Shown here: positions 16,020 to 23,054 of the stretch, in pieces
How the letters are laid out: each line of letters begins with the position of its first letter
Numbering within the stretch: the stretch's first letter is position 1
NCBI GenBank assembly: GCA_035636095.1
Contig: DASPZU010000121.1
Coordinates: 1-64,000 of the forward strand
Reading direction: 5' to 3'
Length of the DNA: 64,000 nucleotides
DNA from: Gp7-AA10 sp035636095
GTDB lineage: Bacteria > Acidobacteriota > Thermoanaerobaculia > Gp7-AA8
The notes under the pieces: generated by a model
What the model was told of the DNA's origin: nothing
Databases searched by the model: none
Seen by the model: the letters and a program-made list of their open reading frames with translations, nothing else
Made by a program: the position numbers and the translations under genes

Positions 16020-17177
16020 GTGCGTAAGATCCTCATCTTCCTCGGCGTTCTGGTCGTGATCGTCATTGCGATCGGCGCAGCTCTTCTGCTCACCGTGCCG
16101 AGCGAAAGCACGGACGTCCGCGCGTTGATCGCGCAAGTCCCGGCCTCGGCCGAGGCATTCGTGATCGTGCCGAAAGCGGCGGCCTTCGACGCGAAGCTCC
16201 GCATCAATCCCGTCACGCGCGCGAAGATGGCGACAGTGCGCGATCTGCCGCGCGCGTGGATGTTCGGCAACGCGTCATTAGTGGCTTGGAAAAGTGGAGA
16301 TCAAATTCACTATCTGGTGCACGCCGATCTCGTTCGCGCATTTCTGATTCGCAGCCTCGGCAGCCACGTCTTCATCAATGGGACCGGCGAGCCGTCGCTC
16401 GACTCGGCGACCGTCTCTGCAATCGGCGATCTCGCTTCACACTTGCCCGCCGGCGATGCGCTGGTCGTCCAACGCGAATCAGCGCGGGGCGCGTATCCGC
16501 CCATCGGACGACCGGCGGTGACGGCGGTTGTTATCACGCCGACTGATATCGATCTAACAAGTGTAGGTCGGGCTTCAGCCCGACCAGCGGCCCCGCCGAG
16601 CGGGGCCGTCCCACATTCCTTCCCCCGCGGCGCCATCCTTTCGGCCGCCTTCACCGAACCCCCGCGCATCATCGCGGATCTCAACCGCCTGTTCGGAGCG
16701 AAGGTTTCCGCGCTCTTCGATCGGGGCGGCACGCTGTGCGTTTACGACGTCGATACGCGGAAGCTTCTCCCGCGACCGCTGGGCGTGATCGTTTTGCCGA
16801 ATGATCCGCAGCGGCGCGCGATCGTCGACTCCTTTCGCCAGGCCGAGGCGATTGGGATTCGTGTGCGGATGGCCGAGATCCGCGACACGATCGCGCTGTC
16901 GTTCGACGACAGCATCGAGCAGTACCAAAGGGATGCATTCGACCCTGCCCCGGCCGCGGATCAGTGGGCGGCGCGGATCGACGCGCCCAGGCTGGTGCCG
17001 ATCTTGAACAATCTGCAGCAGAACATCGGGTTGCGGATTGCCGCGCCGCGGCTTTATCGTTCCGCGCGTGATCTCGCCGGGTGGCTGGGCGAGCTCGAGC
17101 AGGCGAAAACCATTGAAGCGGCTGATTCTGTCGATTCTCAACGCGAAACGCTCCAGGTAAGGATCAGCTCGAAATAG
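16020..17177 (+). CDS. Membrane-anchored protein of unknown function
   Basis: The 385-residue protein has one N-terminal membrane segment (LIFLGVLVVIVIAIGAALLL) and an otherwise soluble, probably periplasmic body with the pattern VPASAEAFVIVPKAAAFDAKL, reminiscent of DUF3352-like proteins; this assignment is weak. Around residues 182-199 it contains VGRASARPAAPPSGAVPH, translated from a palindromic repeat. The start is GTG 16020, 18 bases from the divergent glycosyltransferase start. Confidence 0.7.
   Translation: MRKILIFLGVLVVIVIAIGAALLLTVPSESTDVRALIAQVPASAEAFVIVPKAAAFDAKLRINPVTRAKMATVRDLPRAWMFGNASLVAWKSGDQIHYLVHADLVRAFLIRSLGSHVFINGTGEPSLDSATVSAIGDLASHLPAGDALVVQRESARGAYPPIGRPAVTAVVITPTDIDLTSVGRASARPAAPPSGAVPHSFPRGAILSAAFTEPPRIIADLNRLFGAKVSALFDRGGTLCVYDVDTRKLLPRPLGVIVLPNDPQRRAIVDSFRQAEAIGIRVRMAEIRDTIALSFDDSIEQYQRDAFDPAPAADQWAARIDAPRLVPILNNLQQNIGLRIAAPRLYRSARDLAGWLGELEQAKTIEAADSVDSQRETLQVRISSK
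16563..16614. repeat. Double-hairpin repeat inside the membrane-anchored protein gene
   Basis: There are two adjacent palindromes: GGTCGGGCT TC AGCCCGACC at 16566-16585, and CGGCCCCG/CGGGGCCG at 16588-16608. Both are G+C hairpins, different in sequence from the CCCCTCA-type elements. The unit lies inside a coding sequence and keeps the frame. Confidence 0.85.
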
Positions 17178-17212
17178 AATCAGGGGGGCGGGCGTTACTC
17201 GCGAAATCTGTC

Positions 17213-17779
17213 ATGTCTGATCCGCGCGACTTCATCAATTTTGACGAGATCGACAAAGACGGCCCACAGTCGTACAGCCGGACGATTTCCGTGTCGGCCT
17301 CGGAGCTTCAACGGGATGAGATTGCCGGAGTCGGGCCGGTTGCCATCAAAGCGTCCGTACAGAAAGGATCGCGGCCAGGAGAGTATCTGATCGAAGGCTC
17401 GGCAAGCTTCACGGCGGATCTAACTTGCGCGCGCTGTCTCGAACCGTATCCGTTTGCCAGCTCTTCGACCTTTCACTTAAGATTCCAGCCACGGCCTGGG
17501 GTCCCTCAGCGGGAAGACCATGAGATCGAGATCGCGCCTGACGAGCTCGATGTGGAGTTTTACACCGGACGTCAGATTCCGCTGCGCGACCTGGCGTTCG
17601 AGCAAATCCAGCTCTCGATTCCGATGAAACCGTTGTGCAGGGAAGATTGTCTGGGCTTGTGTCCCGCGTGCGGGACCAATCGGAACCGTGAGGTATGCGC
17701 GTGTGAGGAGTCGGCAGTGGACGATCGGTCGGGAGCGCTGCGAGAGATTCGTCAGGTGATCAAGAAAAGAGAAAGTTAG
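17213..17779 (+). CDS. yceD: YceD/DUF177 family protein
   Basis: The 188-residue DUF177 protein has two cysteine clusters, CARCLEPYPF and CREDCLGLCPACG with a later VCACEE, which could bind zinc. The family is almost always located directly upstream of rpmF, as here, and has been linked to 23S rRNA accumulation or ribosome assembly. The start is ATG 17213 (MSDPRDFINFD). The rpmF start follows after 12 bases, preceded by AGGAG, so they form one operon. Confidence 0.9.
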   Translation: MSDPRDFINFDEIDKDGPQSYSRTISVSASELQRDEIAGVGPVAIKASVQKGSRPGEYLIEGSASFTADLTCARCLEPYPFASSSTFHLRFQPRPGVPQREDHEIEIAPDELDVEFYTGRQIPLRDLAFEQIQLSIPMKPLCREDCLGLCPACGTNRNREVCACEESAVDDRSGALREIRQVIKKRES

Positions 17780-17791
17780 ACAGGAGACGAA

Positions 17792-17977
17792 ATGCCCAAC
17801 CCAAAACGCCGTCACAGCAAAGCGAGAACGCGTTCGCGGCGCGCCCACGACTTCCTCGAGCAGAAGTCGATGTCGGTTTGCCCGCAGTGCCATGAACCGA
17901 AGATGCCGCACCGCGTCTGTCCCAAGTGCGGTTACTACAAAGGACGCGAAGTCATCGCGGTGAAGGACGTTCTCTGA
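17792..17977 (+). CDS. rpmF: 50S ribosomal protein bL32
   Basis: The 61-residue protein has the canonical bL32 start MPNPKRRHSKARTRSRRAH and the zinc-ribbon pairs CPQCHE and CPKCGYYKGR. CAGGAG lies 5 to 6 bases before ATG. The stop overlaps a possible plsX start (CTGA). The order yceD-rpmF-plsX is the classical cluster linking the ribosome to phospholipid synthesis. Confidence 0.97.
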   Translation: MPNPKRRHSKARTRSRRAHDFLEQKSMSVCPQCHEPKMPHRVCPKCGYYKGREVIAVKDVL

Positions 17978-19017
17978 GTAGTGACGACCGGGTCCGGATC
18001 GCGCTCGATGCCATGGGCGGCGATCATGCGCCCCGCGAAATCGTGAAGGGCGCGCTGCTCGCGGTGAGCGAGTACCCGGTCGAAGTCATCCTGGTGGGAC
18101 AGGAAGAAGTCGTCCGCAAAGAGCTGGCCGAGGCCGAGTCTCTCCACAACATCGAGGTCGTTGACGCGCGCGAAGTGGTCGAGATGGACGACACGGCGCT
18201 CGCGCCGCTGCGGCGGAAGCGCAATTCGTCGGTACGCGTCTGCGCGAACCTGGTTGCCGAAGGACGCGCGGATGCTTTTGTCTCCGCCGGCAACACCGGC
18301 GCGACCTGGACCTCCGCCCGCGCGGTGATGGGAATGATCGAAGGAGTCAGCCGTCCCGCACTGGCCGCGATCCTTCCCAATGCCAACGACCACACCCTGC
18401 TGCTCGATGTCGGCGCCAACGTCGACGCCAAGCCGAATCACCTGCGCGAATTCGCGGTCATGGGCCACTTCTACGCCCAGATGGTGTTCGGCATCGAAGC
18501 GCCGCGGGTGGGACTCCTCTCCATCGGCGAAGAGGAAGGCAAAGGCAACGAGCTGACCAAGGAAACGTTCCGCGTTCTCAAAGAGACCGGACTGAACTTC
18601 GTCGGGAATGCCGAGGGGAGCGAGATCTACAACGGTAATGTTGATGTCGTCGTCTGCGACGGCTTCATCGGGAACGTTGTCTTGAAAGCGTCCGAGGCCC
18701 TCGGCGAGATGGTGGGCAGTTTGCTGAAGGTCGAGATGACGCGATCGCTTCCTCGAAAAGTCGGCGGCCTTCTCGCGAAGGGCGCTTTCGACGGTCTCAA
18801 GAAACGGATGGATTACTCCGAGTACGGAGGAGCGCCGCTGTTAGGCGTGAAGGGTGGCTGCATCGTTTGCCACGGCCGCTCGAACGCCAAGGCCATCAAG
18901 AACGCCATCCGCATCGCGCGCGGCTTCGCCTTGAACCGCATCGACGAAAAGATTCAGACCAAGATCACCGACCTGCACGCGCGCGAGCACGACAGCAGAG
19001 TGCTCGCTACCCAGTAA
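17926..19017 (+). CDS. plsX: Phosphate acyltransferase PlsX
   Basis: PlsX converts acyl-ACP and phosphate to acyl-phosphate, the first acyl donor for phosphatidic acid synthesis. The hallmark RIALDAMGGDHAPREIVKGA starts the conserved protein, followed by SAGNTGATWTSARAVMGM and LLDVGANVDAKPNHL. The start is odd. The conserved N-terminus has no ATG, GTG or TTG close to it; the nearest conventional in-frame start is GTG 17926, inside rpmF. CTG 17974 overlaps the rpmF stop as CTGA and has GAAGGA 4 to 5 bases upstream, so it may be the true start. The given coordinate uses GTG. Confidence 0.93.
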   Translation: MRLLQRTRSHRGEGRSLSSDDRVRIALDAMGGDHAPREIVKGALLAVSEYPVEVILVGQEEVVRKELAEAESLHNIEVVDAREVVEMDDTALAPLRRKRNSSVRVCANLVAEGRADAFVSAGNTGATWTSARAVMGMIEGVSRPALAAILPNANDHTLLLDVGANVDAKPNHLREFAVMGHFYAQMVFGIEAPRVGLLSIGEEEGKGNELTKETFRVLKETGLNFVGNAEGSEIYNGNVDVVVCDGFIGNVVLKASEALGEMVGSLLKVEMTRSLPRKVGGLLAKGAFDGLKKRMDYSEYGGAPLLGVKGGCIVCHGRSNAKAIKNAIRIARGFALNRIDEKIQTKITDLHAREHDSRVLATQ

Positions 19018-19019
19018 GT

Positions 19020-19625
19020 ATGTTCGCGCTGTTGCTGCTTGCTGTGTCGATTCCCGCCACAACGCACGTCAATACTTCATGCGGCTTCTCGTTCGAATAT
19101 CCGAAGACTTGGACGGCTATCGAGAACCCGGACGCCGCGGTCCGCGATCCTGCCCGTTACAGTCGCGGGCTCGCGAAGTGCGCGGTTGGCTTGCGACCTC
19201 CCGGGTGGGCGACGGAGCGGCGGAAGAGTCCGTTCGTCCTGGCCGCCTATCCAGTTCGCGTCGTGAGGTGGAACAAAACCTTTGTGCAGGCGGCAAAGGA
19301 CGCGTTCTTCGTTCGCGTCGGAGATCTTGCCACCGATGAAAGACCATCAAATTTAAATGACTTGCAGCCGACGGACTGGGGGATCTTCGTGCGTCAGGGA
19401 ATCGAGCCGGCAACGCAGTTCAAAACCGCATGTTGTCAGGGGGTTCGAGGTACTTCGTGGGGACACGACCAAGCGAAGGATGGATCCACGGTCACGATCT
19501 TCTGGGAAGGTGCCGTGGTGAACGATCGCCATGGGCATTCGCTCGTCATCGAGAGTGACGACAACGACCGATTCAAGAGCGTTGTCGACATGATCATCGA
19601 CACCGCCCGCTTCGCTACGCAGTAG
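19020..19625 (+). CDS. Secreted protein of unknown function
   Basis: The 201-residue protein starts 2 bases after the plsX stop at ATG 19020 with a signal peptide (FALLLLAVSIPATTHVNT). The mature part begins CGFSFEYPKTWTAIENPD, a pattern seen in PsbP-like or other secreted proteins with a beta-sandwich start; this comparison is loose. The 3' end overlaps the convergent ferritin-like gene by 11 bases. Confidence 0.75.
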   Translation: MFALLLLAVSIPATTHVNTSCGFSFEYPKTWTAIENPDAAVRDPARYSRGLAKCAVGLRPPGWATERRKSPFVLAAYPVRVVRWNKTFVQAAKDAFFVRVGDLATDERPSNLNDLQPTDWGIFVRQGIEPATQFKTACCQGVRGTSWGHDQAKDGSTVTIFWEGAVVNDRHGHSLVIESDDNDRFKSVVDMIIDTARFATQ

Positions 19626-20157
19626 CTGCGCGCTTCAGGTCGTACTTCGCGCGGATCGTTTCCTTCGCCGGCGCCGCGTCCCACAACCTGAAAATCCGAA
19701 GGAATGGGTGGCCGAGGACCTGGTGGCGGAAGAAGTATTCGTGCTCCCACTCGACTTCAGCCATCGTCAACAGACAATCGATCAGCTCTTCATGACTGGA
19801 TTCGAGTGCCCAAGCAGCAGCGTCCTCATATTCGACGATGTTTTTCCGCTCCAGTGCCCCCGCGCCGTACATCGGGAAGAACCATCCGCCGACATGGCAG
19901 AAGATGGCCACCGCTCGGCCGATGATCCAGAAGATGACTTCACGTCTCGGGTTCGGACCGGAACCCAGCCGGCGAAGCATCTCGCCCACCAGCTTGCGGT
20001 GGTGCCATTCCTCTTCTTCGATCGTCCGTATCCGCTCCCGCTCTTTTGGATCTCGAAGGCTGTGCCAGTGTCCGCGATAAGCGTAGCCGGCAGCCAGCTC
20101 GCCTGAGTACGCATGTTGGAGGATGCCAATCAGTTTCGCGAGCGCATCGGCGGGCAT
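19615..20157 (-). CDS. Ferritin-like di-iron protein (COQ7/demethoxyubiquinone hydroxylase-like)
   Basis: The 180-residue helical protein has a full set of di-iron ligands: Glu in SGELAAGYAYRGH (about residue 19), ExxH in EEEEWHHRK, a further Glu in the YEDAAAWALESSHEEL region, and ExxH in AEVEWEHEYFFRH. A hydrophobic stretch (FWIIGRAVAIFCHVGGWFF) could attach it to the membrane surface. This resembles COQ7-like monooxygenases, but the quinone hydroxylase role is an inference and the substrate is unknown. It is preceded by a small secreted protein on the same strand. Confidence 0.78.
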   Translation of the reverse strand: MPADALAKLIGILQHAYSGELAAGYAYRGHWHSLRDPKERERIRTIEEEEWHHRKLVGEMLRRLGSGPNPRREVIFWIIGRAVAIFCHVGGWFFPMYGAGALERKNIVEYEDAAAWALESSHEELIDCLLTMAEVEWEHEYFFRHQVLGHPFLRIFRLWDAAPAKETIRAKYDLKRAATA

Positions 20158-20166
20158 GCCGCGATT

Positions 20167-20568
20167 CTACTCGCGCCGACAGAAAATCTGCGACAAGGTA
20201 ACGTCGTCGATCTGCGCGTCGGCGTCGTGCACCAGCAGGCCGAATGCGCGCTGGCCGTTCCGGATACGATTCACGAAAGTCGCATGCAGCGGACGCGAGT
20301 CGACCATGGCCGTGAGCTCGGAACCGTCCACGCGAATCGATCGCAAGGTCGAAGTCTGACCAAAGTTGCGCATCGTGCCGGTGATGACGCCTTGGTCGGA
20401 GATTTTGAGGTCGAGCACGAAATCGGGATCGATGCCCACATAGCGCCCGGCGATCCGCTGCACATTCGTGACAGGGACGGGATCGAAGCGCTTTTCTTTG
20501 ACTTTCCACTTCGCGCCGATGGGGAGTGTGGCGGTGACGAGAAGGAGTAGCGCCGGTAGCTGTCTCAT
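20167..20568 (-). CDS. Small exported protein of unknown function
   Basis: The 133-residue protein has a signal peptide (RQLPALLLLVTATLPIGA) and a mature part with alternating beta-strand patterns (GRYVGIDPDFVLDLKISDQ, GVITGTMRNFGQTSTLRS). No family is recognised. It lies 9 bases upstream of the ferritin-like gene, suggesting co-expression, and is divergent from fabD. Confidence 0.7.
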   Translation of the reverse strand: MRQLPALLLLVTATLPIGAKWKVKEKRFDPVPVTNVQRIAGRYVGIDPDFVLDLKISDQGVITGTMRNFGQTSTLRSIRVDGSELTAMVDSRPLHATFVNRIRNGQRAFGLLVHDADAQIDDVTLSQIFCRRE

Positions 20569-20616
20569 GTCTTCTTGGACGCCTCCCGCGATCCGAGGTT
20601 AGTATTCGCACTCCGC

Positions 20617-21558
20617 GTGGAACACAACACGGCATTTGTTTTCCCGGGGCAGGGGAGCCAGTACGCCGGCATGGGGCGCGATGTGGCGGCGAAGTACCCC
20701 GCCGCGCGCAAGGTTTTCGATGGCATCGATCGCGCGTTGTCGTTTTCGATCTCAGCGCTGTGCTTCGACGGACCGGAAGATCAGCTCAAGCTGACGGAGA
20801 ACACGCAGCCGGCGATCCTGGCTGTTTCTTCGGCCATTCACGCCGTGCTGGAAGAGCGCGGTGCCACGCGACGCGACCTGGTGGCCGGTCACTCGCTTGG
20901 CGAATACAGCGCCATCGTGAGCGATGGCGGACTGACGCCCGCCGAAGGCGCGAAGATCGTCCGCGCGCGTGGGAAATTCATGCAGGAAGCCGTGCCGGTG
21001 GGCAGCGGTGCCATGGCGGCATTGATCGGTGCCAGCGTCGAGCAAGCTCACGAAATCTGTGGCCAGGCGGCAGAGGGCGATGTCGTTTCCGTCGCCAACA
21101 TCAACGCGCCCGGACAGATCGTCATCGCCGGAACGAAAGCAGGCGTCGATCGCGCCATCGAGATCGCGAAGAAGAAAGGCATTCGTCGCGCGCTGCTGCT
21201 TCCGGTGTCGGCGCCATTCCATTGCGCGCTGATGAAACCGGCCGAGGAGAAGCTCCATCCGGTTCTGGAGGCGGCGCCCTTCAAGGATCTGTGGATCGCG
21301 CTGGTCTCCAATGTCGACGCATCGCCGATCGGAACGGCCACCGCCATGCGGAACGCGCTTCTGCGCCAGGTCGTCTCGCCGGTGCGATGGGTCGAGTCGG
21401 TGCAAAGGATGATCGCGATGGGCGTCCGAAAATTTGTCGAAATCGGACCGGGAAACGTGCTCACCGGCTTGATCAAGCGCATCGACCCGTCGGTGGAGCT
21501 GATCAATGTGTCCGACGTTCCGTCGATCGAGGCATTCGTGGAGAAGATGACGCCATGA
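20617..21558 (+). CDS. fabD: Malonyl CoA-acyl carrier protein transacylase
   Basis: FabD loads malonyl groups onto ACP for fatty-acid elongation. The 313 residues begin HNTAFVFPGQGSQYAGMG and contain the nucleophile elbow GHSLGEYSA near residue 91, with catalytic Ser, and the later PFHCALM histidine segment. GTG 20617 is chosen because it gives the usual family length; an upstream in-frame TTG would add 14 non-conserved residues. The stop overlaps fabG by 4 bases (ATGA). fabH and acpP, often adjacent, are not present in this window. Confidence 0.95.
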   Translation: MEHNTAFVFPGQGSQYAGMGRDVAAKYPAARKVFDGIDRALSFSISALCFDGPEDQLKLTENTQPAILAVSSAIHAVLEERGATRRDLVAGHSLGEYSAIVSDGGLTPAEGAKIVRARGKFMQEAVPVGSGAMAALIGASVEQAHEICGQAAEGDVVSVANINAPGQIVIAGTKAGVDRAIEIAKKKGIRRALLLPVSAPFHCALMKPAEEKLHPVLEAAPFKDLWIALVSNVDASPIGTATAMRNALLRQVVSPVRWVESVQRMIAMGVRKFVEIGPGNVLTGLIKRIDPSVELINVSDVPSIEAFVEKMTP

Positions 21559-22295
21559 GGATCGATCTGAGCGGCAAGACAGCGCTGGTGACCGGCGCGT
21601 CGCGCGGAATCGGTGAGGCCATCGCGCGCCGGCTTGCGGAGTGCGGTGCGCACGTCTTGTGCGCGGCGCGGAGCGTTCAGCGTGTCGAAGAAATCGCCGC
21701 CGAATTGACGAAGGCTGGTCATCGCGCCACCGGCGTGCAACTCGACATCACCAGTGATGACGTTCGCGATCGCGTGAAGGCGCTGCTGGAACAGCAGTCG
21801 ATCGACATCCTCGTCAACAACGCCGGGGTGACCGCGGACGATCTTTTTCTGCGGATGAAGCCCGAGGCCTGGACGTCCGTTTTGCGAACGAATCTCGATT
21901 CAGCCTTCCACATCTCACAGGAAGTCGTGAAGAAGATGATTCGTGCTCGATGGGGTCGCATCATCAACATCGCATCGGTGGTCGGGCTGATGGGCAATCC
22001 CGGGCAGACGAATTACGCCGCATCGAAGGCCGGAATCATCGGCTTCACGAAAGCGCTGGCGCTGGAGATCGGATCGCGCAACGTGACCGTCAACGCCATC
22101 GCGCCGGGATTCATACAAACATCGATGACGGTCTCGCTGGTGGACGAAGCGCGCAAAACCCTCGAAGGACGCATCGCGCTCAAACGCCTCGGCGTCCCAG
22201 ACGATGTCGCTTACGCCACCGTCTTCCTGGCCTCAGAGCAGGCCGGCTACATCACCGGCGCTGTCTTGAACGTCAGCGGCGGGCTTTACACCTGA
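21555..22295 (+). CDS. fabG: 3-oxoacyl-[acyl-carrier-protein] reductase
   Basis: This NADPH-dependent short-chain dehydrogenase reduces beta-ketoacyl-ACP. The 246 residues contain TGASRGIG (13-20), NNAG (88-91), the catalytic Ser141, Tyr154 and Lys158 (YAASK) and the C-terminal ITGAVLNVSGG, all typical for FabG. It is translationally coupled to fabD through the ATGA overlap. The 3' end overlaps the convergent PIG-L gene by 63 bases, an unusually long antisense coding overlap. Confidence 0.95.
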   Translation: MRIDLSGKTALVTGASRGIGEAIARRLAECGAHVLCAARSVQRVEEIAAELTKAGHRATGVQLDITSDDVRDRVKALLEQQSIDILVNNAGVTADDLFLRMKPEAWTSVLRTNLDSAFHISQEVVKKMIRARWGRIINIASVVGLMGNPGQTNYAASKAGIIGFTKALALEIGSRNVTVNAIAPGFIQTSMTVSLVDEARKTLEGRIALKRLGVPDDVAYATVFLASEQAGYITGAVLNVSGGLYT

Positions 22296-23054
22296 GTCCT
22301 CGATGGAGGGATACGCGCCGAAGCACACCCGCACGGCGTGCTGGAAAGCGATGAAGCGCTCGCGCATCGCGGACTCGACACGCACGACATCGAATTCCGC
22401 CTTGTAGAACGCTTCTCCCCGGCATGCGTAGGAGAGGAACCGCGCGCGGCTGAGCGCGAGCTGCGACTGGTGGCATTTGACCGCGTCGAGTTTTCGTTTC
22501 TGCTCGCGCGCCGACAACTCGATTCTGCTCAGCTCGCGTTGGGCGGGAGCTTTTCCGTGAATGACATAGGTCGCGATGTTGGCGTCGGGAGCGGCTTTAT
22601 GGATGCAGTAAGCGATCGCGCGGTGATCAGAATGCTGATCGAAGGATGAGGGGCTGATGATCGCCGTCGGCTTAAAATCATCAACTATTTTAATCACTAT
22701 TTCTCGTAATATATTTTCCCCGTGGCGCGCAAGCCTTGCGATGCCTTGATCGGGGAAAGAGAGAAATCTTGCGGATTGCGCCGGGACTCCCAGGCGCTCG
22801 AGCGAGCACAGCGCTTCGCGGCGGCGCATTGCGCCCCACGCGGAGCGATCGCCATCCGTCAAGAAAAGCTTTTTGTGAAGGAAGCGCTGCGGCCATGGAT
22901 TGTTCTCACCGTCCGTGACGAAGACCACCGCGATTTCACCGCCCCTTTCCTGGACGCGCTGCATCAGGCCCCCAGCGGCGATGACGTCGTCGTCCGGATG
23001 GGGCGCCAGGATCAGAGTGCGCCGAGTCGAAAACGGGAGAGCCAGGGAATTCAC
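22233..23054 (-). CDS. PIG-L family deacetylase
   Basis: This zinc-dependent LmbE-like N-deacetylase acts on N-acetylglucosamine-type or related substrates. The 273 residues contain the metal motif HPDDD (19-23) and the second histidine segment SSFDQHSDHRA. The substrate could be a glycan precursor, a bacillithiol-like thiol or an antibiotic-like metabolite; the adjacent membrane glycosyltransferase favours a glycan or glycolipid. It overlaps the upstream GT-C gene by 119 bases on the same strand. Codons at 22674-22718 form an AT-rich island unlike the rest of the gene. Confidence 0.88.
   Translation of the reverse strand: MNSLALPFSTRRTLILAPHPDDDVIAAGGLMQRVQERGGEIAVVFVTDGENNPWPQRFLHKKLFLTDGDRSAWGAMRRREALCSLERLGVPAQSARFLSFPDQGIARLARHGENILREIVIKIVDDFKPTAIISPSSFDQHSDHRAIAYCIHKAAPDANIATYVIHGKAPAQRELSRIELSAREQKRKLDAVKCHQSQLALSRARFLSYACRGEAFYKAEFDVVRVESAMRERFIAFQHAVRVCFGAYPSIEDSGVKPAADVQDSAGDVAGLL
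22674..22718 (-). other. AT-rich codon island inside the PIG-L gene
   Basis: Fifteen consecutive codons (Glu-Asn-Ile-Leu-Arg through Asp-Asp-Phe) use A or T at the third position except one GTG, including ATA three times and TTA. Codons on either side return abruptly to G/C-ending forms. The protein sequence is unremarkable for the family. Confidence 0.8.
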
